DNA from: Sediminibacterium sp.
Lineage (GTDB): Bacteria > Bacteroidota > Bacteroidia > Chitinophagales > Chitinophagaceae
Direction: 5' to 3'
Length of the DNA stretch: 64,000 nt
Assembly: GCA_016786865.1 (NCBI GenBank)
Contig: JAEUVE010000011.1
Coordinates: forward strand, 62,001-126,000
Numbering within the stretch: position 1 is the stretch's first letter; each line of letters opens with the position of its first letter. Positions 46,523 to 54,124 of the stretch are shown here, piece after piece. The position numbers and the translations under genes were made by a program. The notes under the pieces were generated by a model, which saw only the letters and a list, made by a program, of their open reading frames with translations, was not told where the DNA came from and did no database searches.

Positions 46523-46909
46523 TTAATCCAGGAATTCACCCAGGTCTCTGCGCTCTTTTTTGGTAGGGCGACCCACTTTGCTTAAACGTTTACCCGTATG
46601 GAAACTGGAAGCTTCAAACTTAATCCGATCCAGTTCTTCTGCGGGTGTAATATCTATATAGTGCTTTATAGCTTCGGGATACTGCACCCTGGTGTGCAGT
46701 AATCCCGTAACTTTTATGACCCATTTTTTGGCCTCAGTCTTTACTTCGTATTCATCTCCGATACCCACAATGCGGGAGGCTTTCACCGCATCCCCGTTCA
46801 GTTTTACCTTGCCTTTGCTGCAGGCATCTCCTGCCTGGCTTCTCGTTTTGAATAAACGGATGGCCCAGAGGTATTTATCGATCCTGAGTTTTTCTTTTTC
46901 AACACCCAT
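46523..46909 (-). CDS. S4-domain RNA-binding protein (Hsp15-like)
   Basis: A 128-aa protein with an N-terminal S4 domain (LRIDKYLWAIRLFKTRSQA, then KGKVKLNGDAVKASRIVGIGDEYEV) and a basic C-terminal tail (KVGRPTKKERRDLGEF). Hsp15 in E. coli binds stalled 50S subunits carrying peptidyl-tRNA; this homologue probably also binds rRNA. It lies one base after the M20 peptidase stop and 9 bp before trmD, so the three are likely one operon. Confidence 0.9.
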   Translation of the reverse strand: MGVEKEKLRIDKYLWAIRLFKTRSQAGDACSKGKVKLNGDAVKASRIVGIGDEYEVKTEAKKWVIKVTGLLHTRVQYPEAIKHYIDITPAEELDRIKFEASSFHTGKRLSKVGRPTKKERRDLGEFLD

Positions 46910-46910
46910 G

Positions 46911-48281
46911 CTATGCGTTCATTTCTGCAAAATACTGGTGGAAATACGGAATGGTTTCGATGCCTTTATAAAAATTTACCAGATCGTATTTTTCATTAGG
47001 ACTGTGCAGGTTATCGCTGTCGAGACCAAATCCGAGGAATACGATTTTCAATCCAAGCTCTTTTTCGAACAGAGAGCAAATAGGAATACTTCCTCCGCCT
47101 CTCACCGGAATGGGCTCTTTGCCAAAAGTTGTTTCTACTGCTTTTGCAGCCGCTTTATACGCAACAGAATCGATCGGCGTCATATACGGTTCTCCTCCGT
47201 GGTGCTCCTGCGCATTCACGGTAACGCCTTCCGGAGCAATCGACTTGAAGTATTGCAGTAGTTTTTGTGTAATGGCCGCAGCGGACTGATTGGGGACCAG
47301 CCTTGCAGATATTTTTGCAGTGGCTTTGGAAGGTAAAACTGTTTTAGAACCCTCGCCGGTATAACCGCCCCAGATACCATTGATCTCCAGGGTCGGACGA
47401 ATGCCGGTTCTTTCGTTGGTGGTATATCCTTTTTCGCCCCATAAAGCCTGAATGCCCAGATCTGCCTTGAATTCCTTTTCATCAAAAGGCGCCAGGGCCA
47501 TCTTGGCTCTTTCCTCAGGAGTAGATGCTACCACATCATCGTAAAATCCAGGAATGGTAATGTGGTTGTTTTCGTCGTGGCAGGAGGCAATCATTTTCGC
47601 CAGTATGGTAATGGGGTTGGCAACAGCTCCGCCATATACACCACTGTGGAGGTCTCTGTTTGGTCCGGTTACTTCTACTTCTATATAACTCAATCCACGA
47701 ACGCCGATATCGATGGATGGTGTATCCATGCTGATCATAGACGTATCACTGATCAGGATTACATCTGCTTTCAGCAGCTCTTTGTTGTTTTTTACGAAGG
47801 TAGCCAGGTTGGGGCTGCCGATCTCTTCTTCTCCTTCAATCAGGAATTTAATATTGGTTGGCAGGGAATTGGTTTGGGTAAACGTTTCCAATGCCTTAAC
47901 ATGCATGTAAAACTGTCCTTTGTCGTCTGCAGAGCCGCGGGCAAATATTTTTCCGTCTTTGATCACGGGTTCAAACGGGCCGCTGTTCCACAATTCAATC
48001 GGATCCGCAGGTTGTACATCATAGTGGCCATATACCAGTACGGTAGGCTTGGACGGATCGGTTATTTTTTCGGCATATACAATCGGATGACCTTCGGTAG
48101 GATAGATGGTAGCTTTGTCTGCGCCGGCTTCGAGCAAACGGGCTTTCACTACTTCTGCACAGTGTTCCATATCTTTCTTATGTTCACTCCTCGCACTGAT
48201 ACTTGGTATGCGCAGCAGATCCAGTAATTCTTCCAGAAAACGGTCTTTGTGCTGCTCCTGATAATCTTTCCAGTCTTTCAT
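46911..48281 (-). CDS. M20 family dipeptidase
   Basis: A 456-aa cytosolic metallopeptidase. Zinc ligands appear in LVYGHYDVQPADP, GSADDKGQFYMH, the catalytic EGEEEIGSPNL and the C-terminal LHSPNEKYDL. A dimerisation domain sits between (about 190-350; EVEVTGPNRDLHSGVYGG). It belongs to the carnosinase/CNDP-like M20 group rather than ArgE/DapE. No signal peptide is visible. Confidence 0.93.
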   Translation of the reverse strand: MKDWKDYQEQHKDRFLEELLDLLRIPSISARSEHKKDMEHCAEVVKARLLEAGADKATIYPTEGHPIVYAEKITDPSKPTVLVYGHYDVQPADPIELWNSGPFEPVIKDGKIFARGSADDKGQFYMHVKALETFTQTNSLPTNIKFLIEGEEEIGSPNLATFVKNNKELLKADVILISDTSMISMDTPSIDIGVRGLSYIEVEVTGPNRDLHSGVYGGAVANPITILAKMIASCHDENNHITIPGFYDDVVASTPEERAKMALAPFDEKEFKADLGIQALWGEKGYTTNERTGIRPTLEINGIWGGYTGEGSKTVLPSKATAKISARLVPNQSAAAITQKLLQYFKSIAPEGVTVNAQEHHGGEPYMTPIDSVAYKAAAKAVETTFGKEPIPVRGGGSIPICSLFEKELGLKIVFLGFGLDSDNLHSPNEKYDLVNFYKGIETIPYFHQYFAEMNA

Positions 48282-48335
48282 CTTATTTAATTTATAGTAT
48301 GATGGTATAATGCAACCTGCAAGGTATTAATAAAG

Positions 48336-49334
48336 TTATGTACTATGCAGGATTCTGTGTTTCTTGTTCGATACAATATTGTCCATGGTCCAGTGCAGCC
48401 TGGTTTCGAAAGGATGCATCCGTTCCGCGCAGTCTGTTTTGGTGCAGATGGCGCAGCTGAACTCCAGGCAGCCATCTGTGTGTACAAACAATTCAATAGC
48501 GTCTCCGAACCGGTTTTTAATCAGGTCGGATAAGTCGTCTATTTCCCGGTGTGCCTCATGGAGATTGAGGTACCATGGCAGGGTGAGGTGACAGTCTATA
48601 TGCAGCAACTCCCCGTATTTAATTACCCGGAGATTGTGCAGGTCGATCCAGGTTGATTTCTTATTCCGCTCCAGTTCGGCAATGAACTGGTTGAGCAATT
48701 CCATATCGGCCTCGTCCATAATTCCTGCCAGGGATCTGCGCAGGATGGTATATCCGTTGTACATGATCCAGAGGCTCATGGTTATCGCAATTACCTGATC
48801 CAGCCAGAACATTTCGGTAAAATAGATCAGGGTAATACCTGCCAGAACACCAATTGTGGAGTAAGTGTCTGTTTGTAAATGACGTCCACTGGATTCCAGT
48901 GCGAGCGATTTGTTTTTTTTGCCAATTTTAATGCAATAGGCGCCTGCCAGATAATTGATGACCGCTGTAACGGTGATTAGCCAGATACCGTGATCCAGTT
49001 GTTTCACTTTGGTTTGGTCCAGCAGGTTCAGCACTGTTTCGTAAATGATCATGATGCCTGCCGCAATCACAAGACTTCCTTCCGCTGCCGAAGAAATGAA
49101 TTCGGCCTTGCCATGTCCGTAAGGATGATCTTTATCCCGTGGTTTGGCAGCTACATACAAGCTGTACAGACCAATGAATCCGGCGATGATGTTCACAATG
49201 CTTTCCAGCGCATCGGATAAGATGGCCAGTGAGGATGTGAGATAATAAGCGGTAATCTTCACTACAAAGAGCACCAGGCTTAAGACGGTGATCCATTTCT
49301 GCACCCGGTAGTTCTGCAGTGGCTTATTGGTCAT
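48336..49334 (-). CDS. Cation diffusion facilitator transporter
   Basis: A 332-aa transporter with an N-terminal six-helix domain and a cytosolic ferredoxin-like C-terminal domain. The cytosolic loop shows KDHPYGHGKAEFISS. In helix 5 the metal site reads HLQTD (H-x3-D). In helix 2 the aligned site reads ESIVN, where FieF has DSLVD, so site A is unusual. The C-terminal tail carries four clustered cysteines (CLEFSCAICTKTDC). It likely effluxes a divalent metal such as Fe, Zn or Mn. It follows osmC by 12 bp in an oxidative-stress operon. Confidence 0.9.
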   Translation of the reverse strand: MTNKPLQNYRVQKWITVLSLVLFVVKITAYYLTSSLAILSDALESIVNIIAGFIGLYSLYVAAKPRDKDHPYGHGKAEFISSAAEGSLVIAAGIMIIYETVLNLLDQTKVKQLDHGIWLITVTAVINYLAGAYCIKIGKKNKSLALESSGRHLQTDTYSTIGVLAGITLIYFTEMFWLDQVIAITMSLWIMYNGYTILRRSLAGIMDEADMELLNQFIAELERNKKSTWIDLHNLRVIKYGELLHIDCHLTLPWYLNLHEAHREIDDLSDLIKNRFGDAIELFVHTDGCLEFSCAICTKTDCAERMHPFETRLHWTMDNIVSNKKHRILHST

Positions 49335-49346
49335 ATATTTTTTTTA

Positions 49347-49760
49347 CTAACTGATCAGCCTGGTGGTGAAGTTGATGGGGCAGTGTTTTGCCAGCATCGC
49401 TGAGATGCCGCAATACTTTTCCATAGAAAGCTTCACCGCACGGTTCAGTTTGTCGTGGTCTTCAGGCGTTACATCGCAACTGTACACCAGGTCGATGCTT
49501 TTGAAAACCTTGGGATGTTCCTCTGTCTGTTCTGCTTCTGCAGTAATTTCCAGTTTGCTGAATTTTACTTTCATCTTGGTAAGGATATCCGCAACATCCA
49601 TTCCACTGCATCCGCACAAAGAGCCCAACAACATTTTTTTAGGGCTCATTCCGCTGTTCAGTCCGCCTCCCTCTTGGGTGGTATCCATTCTTACCGTATG
49701 TCCGCTGTCGGCAGTACAGTCGAAAGCCAGCGCTTCCTTCCAGGTAGTAGTTACTTTCAT
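49347..49760 (-). CDS. OsmC family protein
   Basis: A 137-aa OsmC/Ohr-fold protein. The two peroxidatic-type cysteines appear in LLGSLCGCSGMDVADIL (YhfA-like) and in SMEKYCGISAMLAKHCPI. Members reduce organic hydroperoxides or act in thiol homeostasis. The start overlaps the superoxide dismutase stop by four bases (ATGA) and the CDF gene follows, suggesting a coordinated redox/metal operon. Confidence 0.9.
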   Translation of the reverse strand: MKVTTTWKEALAFDCTADSGHTVRMDTTQEGGGLNSGMSPKKMLLGSLCGCSGMDVADILTKMKVKFSKLEITAEAEQTEEHPKVFKSIDLVYSCDVTPEDHDKLNRAVKLSMEKYCGISAMLAKHCPINFTTRLIS

Positions 49761-50488
49761 ATATCAAATCTTGATTGAACAAATTCCCAGTTAACTACAT
49801 TCCACCAGTTGTTGATGTAGTCCGGACGTTTGTTCTGGTATTTTAAATAATAAGCATGCTCCCATACATCCAACGCCAGCAAGGGTTTTCCTTTCAACGG
49901 ACTGAGATCCATGAGGGGATTGTCCTGGTTGGGGGTAGAACCTACGGCCAGTTGCTGATCGGGTGTGATTACCAGCCATGCCCAACCACTTCCAAACCTG
50001 TTTTTACCTGCATCGGTGAATTGTGTTTTGAAAGCTTCAAACGATCCGAATGAACGGTCAATGGCTGCGGCCAGTTTTCCGGTTGGCTTGGAAGAAGCGC
50101 CTCCCTTCATGCACTGCCAGAACAATTCATGGTTATAATGTCCGCCTCCGTTGTTCCTCATTTTGGCAGAATACTTTGAAATATTGCCCAATAAAGCTTC
50201 CAGAGAAACCTCGTTGGTGTTCACCTTTTCTGCCGCGCAGGCTTCTCCCAGGTTTTTGGTGTAAGCCGCTGCATGTTTGGTATAGTGTATTTCCATGGTC
50301 AGCGCATCAATAACCGGTTCCAGTGCCGGGTATCCGTAAGGAAGGGGTTGTTGTGTATATCCGCCACCGGTAGCTTTGTTTCCGGATGCAAAACCAAAGG
50401 AAGGCATCATGGATAATCCGAGGCCTGCCGCCAATCCGGCTTTGCCGGTTGTTTTGATAAAGGCCCTTCTGCTGTTATGTTGTTTCAT
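49757..50488 (-). CDS. Tat-exported superoxide dismutase (Mn-type)
   Basis: A 243-aa Fe/Mn superoxide dismutase. Predicted metal ligands are His68 (MEIHYTKH), His120 (HYNHELFW), Asp207 and His211 (LDVWEHAYY). Gln188 in STPNQDNPLM and the GGGHYNHELFW pattern favour a manganese enzyme. The N-terminus has a twin-arginine signal (SRRAFIKTTGKAGLAAGLGL), so it is predicted to fold in the cytosol and act in the periplasm. The ATG at 50488 is chosen because it starts the Tat signal; an in-frame upstream ATG at 50578 would add 30 untypical residues. It overlaps the LptF/G 3' end by 14 bp. Confidence 0.92.
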   Translation of the reverse strand: MKQHNSRRAFIKTTGKAGLAAGLGLSMMPSFGFASGNKATGGGYTQQPLPYGYPALEPVIDALTMEIHYTKHAAAYTKNLGEACAAEKVNTNEVSLEALLGNISKYSAKMRNNGGGHYNHELFWQCMKGGASSKPTGKLAAAIDRSFGSFEAFKTQFTDAGKNRFGSGWAWLVITPDQQLAVGSTPNQDNPLMDLSPLKGKPLLALDVWEHAYYLKYQNKRPDYINNWWNVVNWEFVQSRFDI

Positions 50489-51920
50489 GATTTTTTTTTG
50501 TTTTAAAGTTAGCAAAAAATGCACGCAACTGTTTAAAGGTTCTGTAGTAGAACTCCTGGTTAAATAGCTGTGAATCATGCATGGCTTTGTAAATCAGGAA
50601 TCCCCCTATGGGAATAAGCAAATAGGTAGACAACCACATTCCGTTGATGGCACTGGCCTGCCCGGACTTCACAAATTTTTCTCCGAATGTGTTGAAGAGG
50701 TGAAAAATAACAAAGAAGATGATGGCGAATACCAGCGGGGTACCCAGTCCTCCTTTCCGGATAATGGAACCCAGCGGGGCACCGATCAGAAACAATACCA
50801 GGCAGGCTACGGACAGCGTAAACTTTCTGTGCCATTCTATTTCGTGCATACGGAGTGATTCGGATTTTTCATCGAAATCCCTCGACATCATATCGATTGT
50901 ACCGCGGATGGTAGCCATCTGGTTGGCTGCTGCATCGGTAATACTTGCTTTTAAACTATCGGGAATCAGTTTCCCGGTTTTTACAACAGGCAAAGGCTGT
51001 TTGGCCGGCAACTTCCACCCGGTATCGGTATAACGGGCAAACCGTAGATAGGGGGAAATTTCTTTTGCAGACCTTTTGGCATAAAAGGTATCTACATGCT
51101 TCAAAGAGTCAATTGCATCGTTCAGCTGGCGAATACTGAGCATTTTCGGGTCGTAAAAAGCACTGTCTCCCGTTTTGTTCATCTGAAAACTCTTGAGGTC
51201 GAATATCTTCTTATATTCTTTAAAACCCATACGGGTGAATTGTGTATTGGTAACAACCCGCTGGCCTTTTTCTTCGTAGCGCCAGCCGTTTTTTAAAATG
51301 AATTCGAGGAACCGCTTGTCTTTGGTAACCCGCATAACGCCACTTTCTGCAATCAGGATATTGTCCTGAAGACTGTACCCTTTTTCGAAAATGACTACAT
51401 CGTGAATCACGCTGTCGTTCTTTTCCTTCTTACCCAGTTTAATAACATAGCCATCAATCTTATCGTAAAAAACACCTTCCTTGATATCAATGGATGGCTT
51501 GGATACAATGATATCGTACTTGAGTGCGCTGAGTTTAAGCTGGGTTACAGGAATGATGTTGTTGGCAAACAGAAAGGCCAGTCCGCAGATGAACAGGGTT
51601 ATGATGAGCAGGGGACGCATGAACCGCAGCAGGGGGATACCGGCCGCTTTAATGGCTACCAGTTCAAAGGACTCGCCCAGGTTCCCAAAAGTCATGATCG
51701 AAGAAAACAACAAAGCCAGCGGAAGGGCTGTTGGCACCCAAAACAGGGTTACCAGCCCCACGAGTTTCAAAACAGTCAGTAAATCCAGTCCTTTGCCCAC
51801 CAGATCGTCTATGTATAACCAGAAAAACTGCATGGTCAGTACAAAGATGGAGATCAGGAATGCAGCTATAAAAGGACCCACAAAAGAGCGGATAATCAGT
51901 ATGTCCAGTTTTTTTATCAC
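50475..51920 (-). CDS. LptF/LptG-family permease
   Basis: A 481-aa inner-membrane protein of the lipopolysaccharide-export ABC transporter. Three N-terminal membrane helices include FLISIFVLTMQFFWLYIDDL and SFELVAIKAAGIPLLRFMRPL, followed by a periplasmic jellyroll domain (about 135-370) and three C-terminal helices (GAPLGSIIRKGGLGTPLVFA). Bacteroidota members have longer periplasmic regions than E. coli LptF/G. It starts at GTG 51920, 24 bp from the divergent gene at 51945. It heads the run superoxide dismutase - OsmC - CDF. Confidence 0.92.
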   Translation of the reverse strand: MIKKLDILIIRSFVGPFIAAFLISIFVLTMQFFWLYIDDLVGKGLDLLTVLKLVGLVTLFWVPTALPLALLFSSIMTFGNLGESFELVAIKAAGIPLLRFMRPLLIITLFICGLAFLFANNIIPVTQLKLSALKYDIIVSKPSIDIKEGVFYDKIDGYVIKLGKKEKNDSVIHDVVIFEKGYSLQDNILIAESGVMRVTKDKRFLEFILKNGWRYEEKGQRVVTNTQFTRMGFKEYKKIFDLKSFQMNKTGDSAFYDPKMLSIRQLNDAIDSLKHVDTFYAKRSAKEISPYLRFARYTDTGWKLPAKQPLPVVKTGKLIPDSLKASITDAAANQMATIRGTIDMMSRDFDEKSESLRMHEIEWHRKFTLSVACLVLFLIGAPLGSIIRKGGLGTPLVFAIIFFVIFHLFNTFGEKFVKSGQASAINGMWLSTYLLIPIGGFLIYKAMHDSQLFNQEFYYRTFKQLRAFFANFKTKKNHETT

Positions 51921-51944
51921 TTAACCTGTCTTAATATTGTTGTT

Positions 51945-52562
51945 ATGAGTGCAGCAAAAGTAACACTTTCACCAAAGGAACTGGAGTTGGTGAATAATGC
52001 GGACTGGATTTTAACAAAGAACAGGATTATTCAGAAAGTCACCGACCTTTTTGGGGAAATTGGCAATACCTACCGGAGTGATGCCGGAAAATATCCCGGT
52101 TTTGTTCAATCCGGGGTGTTTAGCCTGGAACCCAAAATATCCAGAGGGGAGCAATACCAGTCGCTTCCTTATGTTATGCTGGATTATCCAAGGGTCTTTA
52201 CCCAACAGGACATCATAGCCATCCGCAGTTTTTTCTGGTGGGGAAACCACTGCAGTATCCAGCTGGTATTGAAAGGAAAGTACCTGGCGGAATATGGCCC
52301 TTCCATCAATCATTATTTTCAGCTTTTTGGGAAATATGCGCCAGAAACCCGCGACTGGTACATTGGTGTGGGATCCGATCCCTGGCAGCATCATTTTGAA
52401 AAGGACAATTATTTGCCCATGACCGATTGGAACGGAACCTCCGTTCTGGACCTGCCCTTCCTGAAACTGGCAAAAAAAATCCCACTGCAGGAGTGGGATG
52501 ATATTGATCAGTTTATGATCAGGCATTTTAACCGTTTGCTGGCCATGTTGACTGAATATTAA
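51945..52562 (+). CDS. Conserved hypothetical protein
   Basis: A 205-aa soluble protein rich in aromatic residues, with no signal peptide or membrane helix. Recognisable stretches are ELVNNADWILTKNRIIQKV, YVMLDYPRVF, FFWWGNHCSIQLVLKG and WIGV-like YIGVGSDPWQHHFEKD. I do not recognise a family with known function. It stands alone between the divergent LptF/G and the convergent START-like gene. A TAATATTG box ends 5 nt before its ATG. Confidence 0.8.
   Translation: MSAAKVTLSPKELELVNNADWILTKNRIIQKVTDLFGEIGNTYRSDAGKYPGFVQSGVFSLEPKISRGEQYQSLPYVMLDYPRVFTQQDIIAIRSFFWWGNHCSIQLVLKGKYLAEYGPSINHYFQLFGKYAPETRDWYIGVGSDPWQHHFEKDNYLPMTDWNGTSVLDLPFLKLAKKIPLQEWDDIDQFMIRHFNRLLAMLTEY
51955..51962 (-). promoter_or_regulatory. 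-7 element TACTTTTG of LptF/G operon, inside the divergent gene
   Basis: This exact TAnnTTTG match on the minus strand lies 34 nt upstream of the LptF/G GTG and within the first codons of the divergent gene. The 24-bp intergenic gap offers no better candidate. No -33 was identified. Confidence 0.4.
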
Positions 52563-52568
52563 CAGGTA

Positions 52569-52952
52569 TCAGGCACCAAGGCGGTGGAAAAGTTCCTTCA
52601 CCTGGTAATCCCATAACTGGCTTTGATCCTTGATGTCGCCTTTTTCGGCGAAATCCTTGATCACCAGGATGGTTTGGTTGGATATCTCTGTTTTTTCGAT
52701 TCTGAATTCGAAATATTCGTTCTTATCGCTGTGCATCCAGTGAAAGCGAATGAACTTGTTTTCTTCCATGTCTACCACTTCTGCCTTATCGGGCACACCT
52801 CCGTTCCAGGAAAAACTGAATACATTTTCCCATTCATCCACTTTATCGGCGAACCATTCCTGTAAACCTGCGGGCGTTGCCAAAAACTCATATAAAATAA
52901 CGGGAGAACATCTAACCGGAAATTCTAACGTAAATAACTGCTTTTTACTCAT
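52569..52952 (-). CDS. START-like (SRPBCC/AHSA1) domain protein
   Basis: A 127-aa protein with the helix-grip pattern of the Bet v 1/START superfamily: FPVRCSPVILYEFLATPAGLQEWF followed by antiparallel strands (NKFIRFHWMH, YFEFRIEKTE) and a C-terminal helix. Such domains bind hydrophobic ligands or chaperone partners; no specific role can be given. It is convergent with the hypothetical gene at 51945 and divergent from rpoD. Confidence 0.85.
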   Translation of the reverse strand: MSKKQLFTLEFPVRCSPVILYEFLATPAGLQEWFADKVDEWENVFSFSWNGGVPDKAEVVDMEENKFIRFHWMHSDKNEYFEFRIEKTEISNQTILVIKDFAEKGDIKDQSQLWDYQVKELFHRLGA

Positions 52953-53184
52953 TCAATTTTCTTTAACCTACGATGGTATCCGTGCAATAATATTAAATAA
53001 TAGCTATCCCCCAAATGTTTTATCAAAAAATCGCCATTTTTTAATCGACTGAGTGCTTTTTTTACCGGATCAATGTTGCTTAATGTATTGCTAATCATTG
53101 TATTGTACGTTTTTTTTGCAAGCACTTTCAAAAGAGGTAAATTCAACATACCTAATCTTCCCTTTAAAACTGTTTATGATGAGT
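52953..53184. other. Intergenic region upstream of rpoD
   Basis: These 232 bp between the START-like gene and rpoD are AT-rich with several T runs. They contain a 66-codon ORF on the minus strand (52949-53149) that I do not regard as coding. A TACGTTTT stretch near 53105 could be part of an rpoD promoter but does not fit the consensus well. No RNA gene is evident. Confidence 0.4.
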
Positions 53185-54051
53185 ATGCGACAACTCAAAA
53201 TAACCAAATCCATCACCAACAGGGAGTCTCAGAGTCTGGAGAAATATTTACAGGAAATCGGGAAGGTAGACCTGATACAACCCGAAGAAGAAGTGAGGCT
53301 GGCTGCCCAGATTCGCAATGGCGACCAGAAAGCTTTGGATCGTCTTGTTAAATCCAATCTGCGGTTTGTGGTTTCCGTAGCCAAGCAATACCAGAATCAG
53401 GGACTTACCCTTTCGGACCTGATCAATGAAGGCAATTTTGGCCTGATCAAAGCCGCGCTTCGGTTTGATGAAACAAAGGGATTCAAATTCATTTCCTATG
53501 CAGTATGGTGGATCCGTCAGAGCATCCTTCAATCACTGGCAGAACAAAGCAGAATTGTACGGCTTCCGCTGAATAAGGTAGGGCTTACCAACCGCATCAG
53601 TAAAGCCTATCAGCAACTGGAACAGGAATTTGAACGGGAACCCAGTACAGAAGAACTGGCAGCATTGCTGGATCTGCCGCAGGAGGAAATAAGCGCCACC
53701 ATGAATGCGGGGTTCCGCCATATAAGTATGGATACTCCCCTGATGGATGGAGAAGGAGGCACCATTATGGACCTGATGGAAAATCCGCATGCAGTTCCCA
53801 CCGATGAGCAGCTCGTGTATCATGAATCTCTGCAAAAAGAACTGGAAACCTGTCTTCAGTCGCTGACAGACCGGCAAAAAGCAGTGCTCTGTTATTTCTT
53901 TGGAATTGGCGTTGATCATGCGCTGAGCCTGGAAGATATTGGGGCAAGGTTCAATTTAACCCGGGAGCGGGTTCGGCAAATTAAAGACAAGGCGATCACC
54001 AAACTCCGTTCAGCCAAACACAGCAATTATCTCCGCGTATACCTGGGCTAA
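53185..54051 (+). CDS. rpoD: RNA polymerase primary sigma factor (RpoD/SigA)
   Basis: A 288-aa sigma-70 factor of the short Bacteroidota type, lacking region 1.1. Region 1.2 (SQSLEKYLQEIGKVDLIQPEEEV-type), region 2 with FDETKGFKFISYAVWWIRQSI, region 3 and region 4 with the helix-turn-helix SLEDIGARFNLTRERVRQIK are all present. ATGs at 53176 and 53179 are alternatives. 53185 gives the usual MRQLKITKSITNRES start. This is the factor expected to read the TTTG/TAnnTTTG promoters seen across the window. Confidence 0.95.
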   Translation: MRQLKITKSITNRESQSLEKYLQEIGKVDLIQPEEEVRLAAQIRNGDQKALDRLVKSNLRFVVSVAKQYQNQGLTLSDLINEGNFGLIKAALRFDETKGFKFISYAVWWIRQSILQSLAEQSRIVRLPLNKVGLTNRISKAYQQLEQEFEREPSTEELAALLDLPQEEISATMNAGFRHISMDTPLMDGEGGTIMDLMENPHAVPTDEQLVYHESLQKELETCLQSLTDRQKAVLCYFFGIGVDHALSLEDIGARFNLTRERVRQIKDKAITKLRSAKHSNYLRVYLG

Positions 54052-54083
54052 CGAACCATGCATCTATATTATAGCCAGTATAG

Positions 54084-54091
54084 TATATTTG
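54084..54091 (+). promoter_or_regulatory. -7 element TATATTTG of ffh
   Basis: This exact TAnnTTTG match lies 33 nt upstream of the ffh ATG. No clear -33 is visible at the expected spacing. Confidence 0.45.
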
Positions 54092-54124
54092 CACCTCTTT
54101 AATTAAGCAAGGGAGAGTTTCATT

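Noticed and set aside
52949..53149. 66-codon ORF upstream of rpoD
   Set aside because: No promoter, no signal peptide and no family resemblance. It overlaps the START-like gene start and lies in AT-rich leader sequence.
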